Assembly (NCBI GenBank): GCA_024636315.1
Contig: JAGXHJ010000033.1
Span: forward strand, 1-62,594
Length of the DNA: 62,594 nt
From: Methylophaga sp.
GTDB lineage: Bacteria > Pseudomonadota > Gammaproteobacteria > Nitrosococcales > Methylophagaceae
Direction of reading: 5' to 3'
Part shown: positions 1 to 7,077 of the stretch, piece by piece
Numbering within the stretch: position 1 is the stretch's first letter
Layout: every line of letters starts with the position of its first letter
Program-made: the position numbers and the translations under genes
The notes under the pieces: generated by a model
The model's input: only the letters and a program-made list of their open reading frames with translations
Told to the model about the DNA's origin: nothing
Databases searched by the model: none

Positions 1-135
1 TGCTCGATCTGAGTGATATTTTTTAATTGGTCATTGATGGTTTCAATAATAAAGCGCCGTGATAACATCGCTCTATCCCACGCAGAAAGGAGTTTTGCTT
101 TCATGTTCTTTTTGACATTGGTGACAAGTTCGACA
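1..135 (-). pseudogene. IS982-family transposase fragment
   Basis: The reverse strand reads without a stop through a stretch containing KKNMKAKLLSAWDRAM and then IIETINDQLKNITQIEH. This matches the C-terminal part of IS982-type transposases, where a K(K/R)NMK segment is followed by the IETxNDxLKNxxQIEHxRHRS block. The fragment runs off the left edge of the window, so its C-terminus is not visible. Going upstream the frame loses family resemblance near position 135 and meets a TAA near 186, so the N-terminal half with the first catalytic acidic residues is missing. It cannot encode an active enzyme from this window. Family assignment is by motif memory only. Confidence 0.6.
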
Positions 136-158
136 CCTTTAAAAAAATCAAAGGTGTC
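132..158. repeat. Perfect 9-bp inverted repeat at the edge of the IS fragment
   Basis: Arms GACACCTTT (132-140) and AAAGGTGTC (150-158) surround an A-rich 9-base loop. It sits where the transposase similarity ends. It could be an old intrinsic terminator or a palindrome at the IS junction; no T-run follows on the plus strand. Confidence 0.5.
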
Positions 159-190
159 AGACTCGATTGATTTAGTCCAACTTTAATTAG

Positions 191-226
191 ATACCACCCT
201 CTCAGTTGAAAGGGTGGTATTTTTTT
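191..226 (+). terminator. Rho-independent terminator
   Basis: A perfect 10-bp stem (ATACCACCCT, 191-200; AGGGTGGTAT, 211-220) with a 10-base loop is followed on the plus strand by a run of six Ts. The orientation suits a plus-strand transcript entering from the left. It may also help end the minus-strand kinase transcript, whose stop codon is at 232-234, although the T-run is poor on that strand. Confidence 0.75.
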
Positions 227-231
227 GCGGA

Positions 232-1164
232 TTATAATTTTCTATTAAATGACTGCTCAAATCGTTCTGCAAATTCTTCAGCAGTAAAACTATGATTTTG
301 CGTACCATGATGTTCGATTTTAATGGCACCTAATAGCGATGCAATCCGGCCAGTAGTTTCCCAATCTTTACCATGCATGATGCCGTGGATTAAACCGGCA
401 CGATAGGCGTCGCCACAACCCGTCGGATCGGCGAGTTTTGAGGTTTTTGCTGATGGAATGTCTAAGCGTTTACCATCAGTATAAATATGAGAACCTTCAC
501 CGCCACGAGTGATGCTGCGTGCTTCAACCTGTTCGGCAATTTCATGTGGTGATAAGCCAGTACGATCTTGGAACAGTTGAGCTTCATAATCATTTAAGGT
601 GATGTAGGTGGCTTGTTGGGTAAAACGCATTAAATCTTCACCATTAAACATCGGTAAACCTTGACCTGGATCGAAGATAAATGGAATACCTGCTTCATGG
701 AGTTGTTGAGCGTGTTGGATCATACCATCGCGGCCGTCAGGCGAGACAATGGCCAAAGTGATGTCTTTTGCTTCACTGATCTTTGTTTCATGAGCTAGGT
801 TCATTGCGCCGGGATGAAACGCAGTGATTTGGTTATCATTCATGTCGGTCGTGATAAAGGCTTGAGCAGTGTAATTACCTTTTTTAACATGAACATGACG
901 ACGACTTATTTGATGTTGGTCCATCCATGTTGCATAACTAGTAAAGTCGCTACCCACGGTGCCCATTGGTACCGGCTCATCTCCCAGCAATTTTAAGTTA
1001 TAGGCGATGTTACCTGCGCAGCCACCAAATTCACGACGCAACTCTGGCACTAAAAATGCCACATTCAACATATGTACTTTGTTGGGCATGATGTGGTTTT
1101 GAAATTGGTCTGGAAACACCATAATGGTGTCGTAGGCGAATGAGCCACAAATGAGTGCTGACAT
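232..1164 (-). CDS. PfkB-family carbohydrate (ribokinase/adenosine kinase-like) kinase
   Basis: Predicted cytoplasmic ATP-dependent sugar or nucleoside kinase of 310 residues. It opens with the PfkB strand ALICGSFAYDTI, has the GG motif region EFGGCAGNIAYNLKLLG that contacts substrate and lid, and ends with the second PfkB signature DPTGCGDAYRAGLIHG, which carries the anion-hole glycines and the catalytic Asp. The frame is open upstream to 1227, but the start at 1162-1164 is preferred: AAGGAT lies at a suitable distance upstream, the protein then begins as family members do, and it avoids overlapping rnd. It follows rnd by 4 bases, so the two are probably co-transcribed. The substrate cannot be told from sequence; adenosine, ribose or another sugar are all possible. 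Confidence 0.88.
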   Translation of the reverse strand: MSALICGSFAYDTIMVFPDQFQNHIMPNKVHMLNVAFLVPELRREFGGCAGNIAYNLKLLGDEPVPMGTVGSDFTSYATWMDQHQISRRHVHVKKGNYTAQAFITTDMNDNQITAFHPGAMNLAHETKISEAKDITLAIVSPDGRDGMIQHAQQLHEAGIPFIFDPGQGLPMFNGEDLMRFTQQATYITLNDYEAQLFQDRTGLSPHEIAEQVEARSITRGGEGSHIYTDGKRLDIPSAKTSKLADPTGCGDAYRAGLIHGIMHGKDWETTGRIASLLGAIKIEHHGTQNHSFTAEEFAERFEQSFNRKL

Positions 1165-1168
1165 AAGG

Positions 1169-2320
1169 TTATCCTTTTTCTTGGGTGTTAAGTTGGTTTT
1201 GGTCGGTACTAATAGTAAGTTCACCATTTAAAAATGCGTGTAAATGATGACCAACTATTTCATTACGCCAACCTTGTAATAACGGTATATCTGTTTCGCC
1301 TGCCACCATCTTCTCTACATCTTTACGCGAGGCAACTGCGGTGGGGGCAATTTCTTGTTCAATGCAATATTTTCTGAGCAGTGACATTAGAGCATCAACA
1401 ATTGAATCTTGTTGCGGAGTGAGCGGTTGAGCTTTTTTAACGGTGGGCCATTGCTCTTTTGGCAATGCTTTAGCTAAGACTATTTCATTTAGCAGCTCTT
1501 TACCGTGGCGGTTAATTGTATTGCTTTCTAATCCACGAATTAAGTTGAATTTGTCTAATGTCTCGGGTGCTAACTTAGCTAAGTCTAATAATACATCATC
1601 TTTTAATATCCAGCGACGAGGGCGGTTTGATGCCACTGCACGTTGTTCACGCCATGCGGCAAGGCGTTGCAATATGGCTAATTGAACACCTTTTAAGCGA
1701 CCGAAGCCTTTTACTTTACGCCACATTGTTTCGGGTTTGACTAGATAAGTATCGATGCTAGTCAAAACAGCAAAATCTTCATCGAGCCAGTGTGTACGTT
1801 TTTTATCGGTCAATTGTTGACGAAGTAGTTTGTAGACATCACGTAAGTAACGGACATCGTCTGCGGCGTAGTCAATCTGATCAGGATCTAAGGGGCGTTT
1901 AGTCCAATCGGTACGTGAATGTGCTTTATCTAAGTCGACATCGATACACAGTTTGACGAGATTGCCATAACCTATTTGATCGCCATAACCTAATACTGTG
2001 GCAGCAAGTTGAGTATCAAAGACATTGGTCGGCAGTTCATCTCGGATTAAATATAAAAGTTCGAGATCTTGACGTGCAGCATGAAAGACAACCGCGATAT
2101 CAGGATTATAGATGAGGTCTAAAATCGGTGTTAAATCAGTTATGGCAATAGGGTCAATGCAAGCGATAGCATTTTCGGTAGCAACTTGAATCAGACATAA
2201 TTGCGGTGAGTAGGTCTTTTCTCGCAAGAATTCAGTATCAACTGTCATCCAGGTGGTGTGAGCAATTTGTTGGCAAAAGCTACTGAGTTCTTCGGCGGTA
2301 TCGATGTATTGAACTGTCAT
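1169..2320 (-). CDS. rnd: Ribonuclease D
   Basis: 3'-5' exoribonuclease that trims tRNA and other small RNA 3' ends. Length is 383 residues, close to the usual 370-375. The DEDDy exonuclease domain fills roughly residues 1-200: D28 and E30 lie in VDTEF, a second Asp in the HAARQDLELL segment, and the last motif is YAADDVRYLRDVY. An HRDC nucleic-acid binding domain follows at about 210-290 (LQRLAAWREQRAVASNRPRRW). It lies 100 bases after the glutaredoxin-like gene and 4 bases before the sugar kinase, all on the minus strand. No irregularities seen. Confidence 0.95.
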   Translation of the reverse strand: MTVQYIDTAEELSSFCQQIAHTTWMTVDTEFLREKTYSPQLCLIQVATENAIACIDPIAITDLTPILDLIYNPDIAVVFHAARQDLELLYLIRDELPTNVFDTQLAATVLGYGDQIGYGNLVKLCIDVDLDKAHSRTDWTKRPLDPDQIDYAADDVRYLRDVYKLLRQQLTDKKRTHWLDEDFAVLTSIDTYLVKPETMWRKVKGFGRLKGVQLAILQRLAAWREQRAVASNRPRRWILKDDVLLDLAKLAPETLDKFNLIRGLESNTINRHGKELLNEIVLAKALPKEQWPTVKKAQPLTPQQDSIVDALMSLLRKYCIEQEIAPTAVASRKDVEKMVAGETDIPLLQGWRNEIVGHHLHAFLNGELTISTDQNQLNTQEKG

Positions 2321-2420
2321 TGTTAAGAAAATCTTGCTGAAAATAAAAGGGACAGTATAACGGCTTTAATAAATGCTGACCTTTGCTAGAAAATATTTTT
2401 GCTGTGATTAGAGTGAAATA

Positions 2421-2660
2421 TTACTGTTGCGTAAGCTTTCTTTCGATGTCGTGTTGGTCAAAAGGCCAGCCGATATCTGTATTATCAGCAAATTGTACTA
2501 CTGGAATACGGATACCATAACGCTCAACAAGGTCATCATCATCGCCAATTTCAGTAGGGATTATGGTGAGTTGATATTGGCTGGCTAAATCCTGCAAGAT
2601 GGCATCAGCTAGTTCACAAAGATGACAACCTGTAGTGGTATAAAGAATCAGCGTGTTCAT
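2421..2660 (-). CDS. Glutaredoxin-like protein (DUF836 type)
   Basis: Small 79-residue thioredoxin-fold protein. The N-terminal strand LILYTTTGCHLCELA carries a CxxC redox pair (CHLC) at the start of helix 1, and the segment RIPVVQF supplies the cis-proline expected of the fold. Proteins of this type in gammaproteobacteria are annotated as glutaredoxin family or DUF836. The start codon overlaps the moaB stop by 4 bases, indicating translational coupling. A general thiol-disulfide role is inferred; the substrate is unknown. Confidence 0.85.
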   Translation of the reverse strand: MNTLILYTTTGCHLCELADAILQDLASQYQLTIIPTEIGDDDDLVERYGIRIPVVQFADNTDIGWPFDQHDIERKLTQQ

Positions 2661-3172
2661 TTTTCTAATAAACGGGGAATAAGATCAATAAAGTTACAGG
2701 GCCGATGGCGAGCATCGAGTTGTTCTCTGAGAATATCATTCCAGCCCGTTTTACATGCACCGCTAGAACCGGGTAGGCAGAAAATGAAAGTACCGTTAGC
2801 TACGCCACCGATTGCCCTAGATTGGATGGTTGATGTTTTAATAGTTTGAAAAGATATCTGGCGAAACAATTCACCAAAGCCAGCAATTTCTTTATCCAGC
2901 AATACCTGTACTGCTTCAGGTGTACCGTCTCGACCAGTCAAGCCTGTACCACCTGTGGTAATGACTGCATGAACATCTGGATCTGCAATCCACTGTGAAA
3001 TAATTGCACGAATCTGATAGGTGTCATCTGCAACAATTTGTTGCGCGGCAAGATGATGACCAGCGCTTAATAAGCCTTCGCGAAGAACTTTACCCGATGT
3101 GTCGTTATCTAAGGTACGGGTGTCGGACACAGTGAGTAAGGCAATGTTTATTGGGATGAAGCTACGTTCCAT
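2657..3172 (-). CDS. moaB: Molybdenum cofactor biosynthesis protein B
   Basis: Member of the MoaB/MogA family, which acts on molybdopterin during molybdenum cofactor assembly. At 171 residues it matches E. coli MoaB (170). The family signature is visible: LLTVSDTRTLDNDTSGKVL near the N-terminus, the pterin-binding TTGGTGLTGRDGTPEAV motif in the middle, and FCLPGSSGACKTGW later. It is the first gene of a minus-strand group (moaB, glutaredoxin-like, rnd, kinase) and is divergent from the OmpA-like gene. No other Mo-cofactor genes are in the window. Confidence 0.93.
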   Translation of the reverse strand: MERSFIPINIALLTVSDTRTLDNDTSGKVLREGLLSAGHHLAAQQIVADDTYQIRAIISQWIADPDVHAVITTGGTGLTGRDGTPEAVQVLLDKEIAGFGELFRQISFQTIKTSTIQSRAIGGVANGTFIFCLPGSSGACKTGWNDILREQLDARHRPCNFIDLIPRLLEK

Positions 3173-3257
3173 AATATATAACTCAGCAATATAAGTAGGT
3201 GTAGCAGTATAATCGGGCTATGTCTTATGGTCTATTATTTAACAAAGGATATTAGTT

Positions 3258-3947
3258 ATGAATAAATTATTATTAGTTGCAGCAATAAGTGTCAGTTTGG
3301 CTGGTTGTGCTGCCAATGACCCAAATCAAAAAGCTAAAACAGGCGCGGCTGTGGGTGCCGTTGCTGGCGCCTTATTAGGTCATTCAATTAAAAACGATAA
3401 AGGCGGTTTACTTATCGGTACCGCTGTAGGCGCACTAGCGGGTGCAGGTGTTGGCCATTATATGGATAATCAACAACAAGAGATGGAAGCCGCACTAGCA
3501 TCTGAACAAGCGGCGCATAATATAGAAGTGCAACGCTTACAAGATGAAAGTTTGAAGATCGATGTATCGAGTGAAATATCCTTCGATTTTGGTAGTGCAG
3601 CATTAAAATCGTCGTTCATGCCGACTTTGATGAAAGTGTCTGATATTTTAAAACGATATCCAAATACGGTTGTTCATGTGGTCGGTCATACGGACAGTGT
3701 CGGTTCAGATAGCTATAATATGCAACTTTCACAACAACGCGCCGCATCAGTGGTCAATTATTTTGCTTCTCGTGGAATTCCTTCGGATCGTCTTGTAACT
3801 GTAGGTCGAGGTGAAGCGGAACCGAGAGCAACTAACGATACCGAAGCCGGTCGTCAATTAAATCGTCGAGTAGAAATATATGTCAAACCCATCATCGAAG
3901 GGCAAGAATCAAAAGCATTCCAAACACCGCAAAGTAGCCAGTACTAG
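3258..3947 (+). CDS. OmpA-family lipoprotein with glycine-zipper segment
   Basis: Predicted outer-membrane lipoprotein that binds peptidoglycan. A signal peptide ends in the lipobox LAGC with Cys17 as the lipidated residue. Residues about 29-70 are Gly/Ala rich and look like a glycine-zipper segment that could insert in the membrane. The C-terminal OmpA domain (about 105-210) carries VVGHTDSVGSDSYNMQLSQQRA and NRRVEIYV, the usual diaminopimelate-binding loop and end. Length is 229 residues, as in YiaD-like proteins. RBS AAAGGAT lies just before the ATG. Its last 68 bases overlap the start of rlmB in another frame. Confidence 0.9.
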   Translation: MNKLLLVAAISVSLAGCAANDPNQKAKTGAAVGAVAGALLGHSIKNDKGGLLIGTAVGALAGAGVGHYMDNQQQEMEAALASEQAAHNIEVQRLQDESLKIDVSSEISFDFGSAALKSSFMPTLMKVSDILKRYPNTVVHVVGHTDSVGSDSYNMQLSQQRAASVVNYFASRGIPSDRLVTVGRGEAEPRATNDTEAGRQLNRRVEIYVKPIIEGQESKAFQTPQSSQY

Positions 3948-4713
3948 TAACGACCGTAGTAACAGCAATTCACAACGCAATGATCTGATCTTTGGTTTGC
4001 ATGCAATTCAGGCGGCGCTTGAAATGCCTGTAACGCGTGTAACCGAAGTTTGGTTGTCGGAAGATCGCCATGATGATCGGATTGCTGCGATCGTTGAAGC
4101 AGCTAAACCGCACGATATTTCAATTCACAAAGTGGATAGTGATCAGTTAGACGAGATGGCACCAGATGCTAGGCACCAAGGTGGTGTCGCACGCTGTACG
4201 CCACTACGTGATTTGGATGAAACAGATCTAGATAAAATACTGGATGACCTTAAAGGTAACCCTTTTTTATTGGTATTAGATGGCGTACAAGATCCTCATA
4301 ATTTAGGTGCTTGTATGAGATCAGCTGAAGCTGCTGGTGCTCATGCTGTTATTGCACCTAAAGATCGTGCTTCTAGTTTAACGAGTACTGCGTTGAAAGT
4401 ATCAAGTGGTGCCGCTGAGCGATTACCCTTTATACAAGTGACTAATTTAGCGCGGGTTTTGCGCGATTTGCAACAACGTGGCATTTGGGTTGTAGGTACA
4501 TCGGGTGAAAGTGACGTGACACTTTATCAGGCTGACTTGAAGGGTCCTTTAGCTATTGTATTGGGTGCTGAGGGCCGCGGTATTAGACGTTTGACTCGTG
4601 AGTGTTGCGATCATGTCATGTATATCCCTATGCAAGGTGGAGCGGAAAGCTTGAATGTTTCAGTGGCGGCGGGTGTTTGTTTATTTGAAGCATTTCGACA
4701 ACGTAACTTGTGA
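3880..4713 (+). CDS. rlmB: 23S rRNA (guanosine-2'-O-)-methyltransferase RlmB
   Basis: SPOUT methyltransferase that methylates the ribose of G2251 in 23S rRNA. The substrate-binding domain begins at LIFGLHAIQAALE and the SPOUT knot shows the three usual motifs: NLGACMRSAEAAG, LGAEGRGIRRL and SLNVSVAAGVCLFE. The length of 277 exceeds the usual 243-250 because of an N-terminal extension of about 35 residues rich in Ser, Asn, Lys and Arg. The start at 3880 is forced: no ATG, GTG or TTG occurs between the upstream gene's stop and the conserved domain. GAGTAGAAATAT precedes it, a modest RBS. Translation probably couples to the OmpA-like gene. Confidence 0.92.
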   Translation: MSNPSSKGKNQKHSKHRKVASTSNDRSNSNSQRNDLIFGLHAIQAALEMPVTRVTEVWLSEDRHDDRIAAIVEAAKPHDISIHKVDSDQLDEMAPDARHQGGVARCTPLRDLDETDLDKILDDLKGNPFLLVLDGVQDPHNLGACMRSAEAAGAHAVIAPKDRASSLTSTALKVSSGAAERLPFIQVTNLARVLRDLQQRGIWVVGTSGESDVTLYQADLKGPLAIVLGAEGRGIRRLTRECCDHVMYIPMQGGAESLNVSVAAGVCLFEAFRQRNL

Positions 4714-4743
4714 TTATGTAACAACATAACGTAAAATTGTCGA

Positions 4744-4772
4744 TTGCCTTTGATGTAGTTAAACATCGGCAA
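4744..4772 (+). promoter_or_regulatory. Candidate rpsF leader hairpin
   Basis: In the 108-base gap before rpsF, TTGCC/GGCAA and GATGT/ACATC stack into a 10-bp stem with a 3-T bulge and a 6-base loop. Many bacteria control rpsF operons through an mRNA leader bound by the S6:S18 complex, so this is a candidate for that element. I could not confirm the conserved CCG feature in the expected place. It is not followed by a T-run, so it is unlikely to be an rlmB terminator. Confidence 0.3.
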
Positions 4773-4821
4773 AACTCCTTGCCTCGATAAAGTGGGGCTG
4801 TATAAACCGTGAGGAGCTCTT

Positions 4822-5175
4822 ATGAGACATTACGAAATCGTGTTTCTGGTCCACCCTGATCAGAGTGAACAAGTACCTGCAATGGTTGAAAAATACCAGC
4901 AGATCCTAACAAGCAATGGTGGTGTTGTGCATCGCTTCGAAGACTGGGGTCGCCGTCAATTGGCTTACCCAATCAATAAAATTCATAAAGCACACTACAT
5001 TCTAATGAATGTGGAATGTGGAATTGAACAATTGAATGAAGTTACTACTGCTTTCCGTTTCAATGACGCTGTTATTCGTAATCTTGTCGTATCTACTGAT
5101 GGAGCGGTTACTGAACCTTCTCCAATGATGCGTAAAGATGAAGAAGAAAAACCGCGTAGACGCGATAACGCTTAA
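4822..5175 (+). CDS. rpsF: 30S ribosomal protein S6
   Basis: Small-subunit ribosomal protein that pairs with S18 on the platform. The N-terminus [18 protein letters not shown] and the segment [14 protein letters not shown] are characteristic. It is 117 residues, slightly shorter than E. coli S6, with a charged C-terminal tail ([13 protein letters not shown]). The RBS GAGGAG lies 6 bases before the ATG. It is the first gene of the rpsF-rpsR-DUF2232-rplI group, 17 bases before rpsR. No priB lies between rpsF and rpsR, unlike E. coli. Confidence 0.98.
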   Translation: MRHYEIVFLVHPDQSEQVPAMVEKYQQILTSNGGVVHRFEDWGRRQLAYPINKIHKAHYILMNVECGIEQLNEVTTAFRFNDAVIRNLVVSTDGAVTEPSPMMRKDEEEKPRRRDNA

Positions 5176-5192
5176 AACCCAAGGAGCATACA

Positions 5193-5420
5193 ATGGCACG
5201 TTTTTTTAGACGTAGAAGATTTTGTCGCTTCACCGCTGAAGGTGTTAAGCAAATCGATTATAAAGATGTAACTTTATTGAAAAATTACATCACGGAAACA
5301 GGAAAAATTGTTCCTAGTCGTATTACAGGTACTAAAGCACGTTACCAACGTCAGCTTTCAACATGTGTGAAACGTGCGCGTTTCCTAGCGTTGATTCCTT
5401 ACTGTGACATGCATAAGTAA
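5193..5420 (+). CDS. rpsR: 30S ribosomal protein S18
   Basis: 75-residue S18, the binding partner of S6. It opens [13 protein letters not shown] and contains [19 protein letters not shown] and [14 protein letters not shown], nearly the same as E. coli S18. RBS AAGGAG precedes the start. Between the two ribosomal genes rpsR and rplI lies a membrane protein gene. Nothing unusual. Confidence 0.98.
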   Translation: MARFFRRRRFCRFTAEGVKQIDYKDVTLLKNYITETGKIVPSRITGTKARYQRQLSTCVKRARFLALIPYCDMHK

Positions 5421-5467
5421 AAACGTATTGTTATCCGAAACATCGAATCGAAATAAAGCGTAAGAAA

Positions 5468-6385
5468 ATGTTGCAGAGTCTTGCACAATTTACAATGCAA
5501 GGTCGCTGGCAAGCTGCTGGTGTTATTGCATTACTTTCGGTTGCCGCTTTGATGTTACCGCCCTTTAGTTATTTAGCGAGTGGGGTTATTGTCCTATTTA
5601 CTTTACGTATGGGGCCAAAAGAAGGAATGAAGGTCGTTGTAGCAACCACAGCTTTATTTACATTATTAGCTGTGCTGTTACTAGATAAGATCTTTATCTC
5701 TGGATTGTTTTTAATATCAAGTTGGTTGCCTATATTCGGCGCTAGTTGGGTATTGGGTTATACACGGTCGTTGGCTATGAGTTTATTAGCTACGACAGGC
5801 TTAGGCATCGTGGTCGTATTGGGTACTTATTTAGTCTTACCAGACCCCGTTTTGTGGTGGCAACAGTTAATTGCGCCACTTGCAGAAACCTTAGCTCAGC
5901 AGCCAGGTTGGCAGTTTGATCAAGCACAAACGCAAGCGATAGTATTGAATTTATCAGGCATGATGACCGGTTTAATGGCCGCAGGTTTGAGTCTCAATAT
6001 CATGTTGGGTTTGTTGATTGGGCGGTCATGGCAAGCTAAGTTGTATAATCCTGGTGGTTTTGCAAGTGAGTTTCAACAGCTTAAACTTGGCAAGTCTGTA
6101 GCAATATTGACCATCGTCATGATGGTAGTGACGGCATTGCCTTTGGGTGATAGTGTAGCAATATTGCGAGCATGTTTGCCCGTGCTGTTGGTTGTGTTTA
6201 CTTTGCAAGGATTGTCAGTGGTACATGCCATTGTCAAACAACAACAAAGACAGTCATTTTGGTTGGTAGCCGTATATGTGTTACTGCTTGTGATGATGCC
6301 ACAGATGGCGGTGTTACTCACGATAATAGGTGTTTTGGAACAGTGGTTTAATTTTCGTCGACTTCCAGTAGGAAGCGACGAGTGA
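5468..6385 (+). CDS. DUF2232-type integral membrane protein
   Basis: 305-residue hydrophobic protein with about eight predicted membrane segments. An early pair falls at about 18-36 and 36-60, others at about 63-110, 120-140, 165-190, 215-235, 240-260 and 270-290. It resembles the YybS/DUF2232 family of multi-pass proteins, often found near rplI and dnaB. It sits between rpsR and rplI with gaps of about 40-50 bases and probably shares their transcript. Biochemical function is not established for the family; a transport-like role would be a guess. The start at 5468 follows a weak GTAAGAAA sequence. Confidence 0.75.
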   Translation: MLQSLAQFTMQGRWQAAGVIALLSVAALMLPPFSYLASGVIVLFTLRMGPKEGMKVVVATTALFTLLAVLLLDKIFISGLFLISSWLPIFGASWVLGYTRSLAMSLLATTGLGIVVVLGTYLVLPDPVLWWQQLIAPLAETLAQQPGWQFDQAQTQAIVLNLSGMMTGLMAAGLSLNIMLGLLIGRSWQAKLYNPGGFASEFQQLKLGKSVAILTIVMMVVTALPLGDSVAILRACLPVLLVVFTLQGLSVVHAIVKQQQRQSFWLVAVYVLLLVMMPQMAVLLTIIGVLEQWFNFRRLPVGSDE

Positions 6386-6425
6386 CTTTAAAGAGCAGTG
6401 TTTCACTGCGAATGAGGGTAGAACG

Positions 6426-6977
6426 ATGCAAGTAATTTTGCTAGAAAAAATGCAGAAGCTTGGAAACCTAGGTGATGAAGTTTCAGTTAAAGCTGGCTTT
6501 GGACGTAATTTCTTAGTACCTAAAGGTAAAGCTTTATCTGCAAACAAACGCAACAGAGAAATCTTTGAAGCGCGTCGTGCAGATCTTGAAGCAGCCGCAG
6601 CTAAATTGCAGGGTGAAGCTGAAGTACGTAAAGCTAAACTGGTTAAAGCTGGTGATGTAAACATCATGGCTAATGCTGGTATTGAAGGTAAGTTGTTTGG
6701 TTCAGTTGGCGCATCTGATATTACTGATGTATTGAATGCTGCTGGTGCTGATATTGACCGTAATGAAGTACGCCTTCCTGAAGGTCCATTACGTCACACA
6801 GGTGAATACGATATTACTATTCAACTGCATGCTGATGTAATTGCTATCATTAAAGTAAATGTTACATCTGAAGCTCAATTGCAAGCGCAAGCTGAAGCTG
6901 AAGAAAACAGTAAAGCAAGAGCTAAAGCGTTGGAAGAAGCTGAAGCAATTGCAAAAGCACAAGAAAACGAAGCGTAA
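6426..6977 (+). CDS. rplI: 50S ribosomal protein L9 with extended C-terminus
   Basis: Large-subunit ribosomal protein at the base of the L1 stalk. The N-terminal domain MQVILLEKMQKLGNLGDEV and the segment GRNFLVPKGKAL are diagnostic, followed by the long connecting helix and the C-terminal domain ending near residue 148. The protein continues to 183 residues, about 35 more than usual. This tail is made of Ala, Glu, Gln and Lys and looks helical or coiled-coil. A terminator-like hairpin follows about 20 bases after the stop. The core assignment is certain; the tail is the unusual part. Confidence 0.97.
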   Translation: MQVILLEKMQKLGNLGDEVSVKAGFGRNFLVPKGKALSANKRNREIFEARRADLEAAAAKLQGEAEVRKAKLVKAGDVNIMANAGIEGKLFGSVGASDITDVLNAAGADIDRNEVRLPEGPLRHTGEYDITIQLHADVIAIIKVNVTSEAQLQAQAEAEENSKARAKALEEAEAIAKAQENEA

Positions 6978-6997
6978 AAAGTAAGAAAGTAAAATCA

Positions 6998-7024
6998 ATG
7001 GAGTCGAGTTAATCTCGACTCCAT
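6998..7024 (+). terminator. Hairpin terminator after rplI
   Basis: A perfect 11-bp inverted repeat, ATGGAGTCGAG (6998-7008) and CTCGACTCCAT (7014-7024), with a 5-base loop. Only a weak T-rich stretch (ACCTAATTTTAG) follows, so it may end or attenuate the ribosomal operon before dnaB. Confidence 0.6.
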
Positions 7025-7077
7025 TACCTAATTTTAGTTAGACCATGATTTAAGTGGTTTAGCTGTCTAAAAATAAT

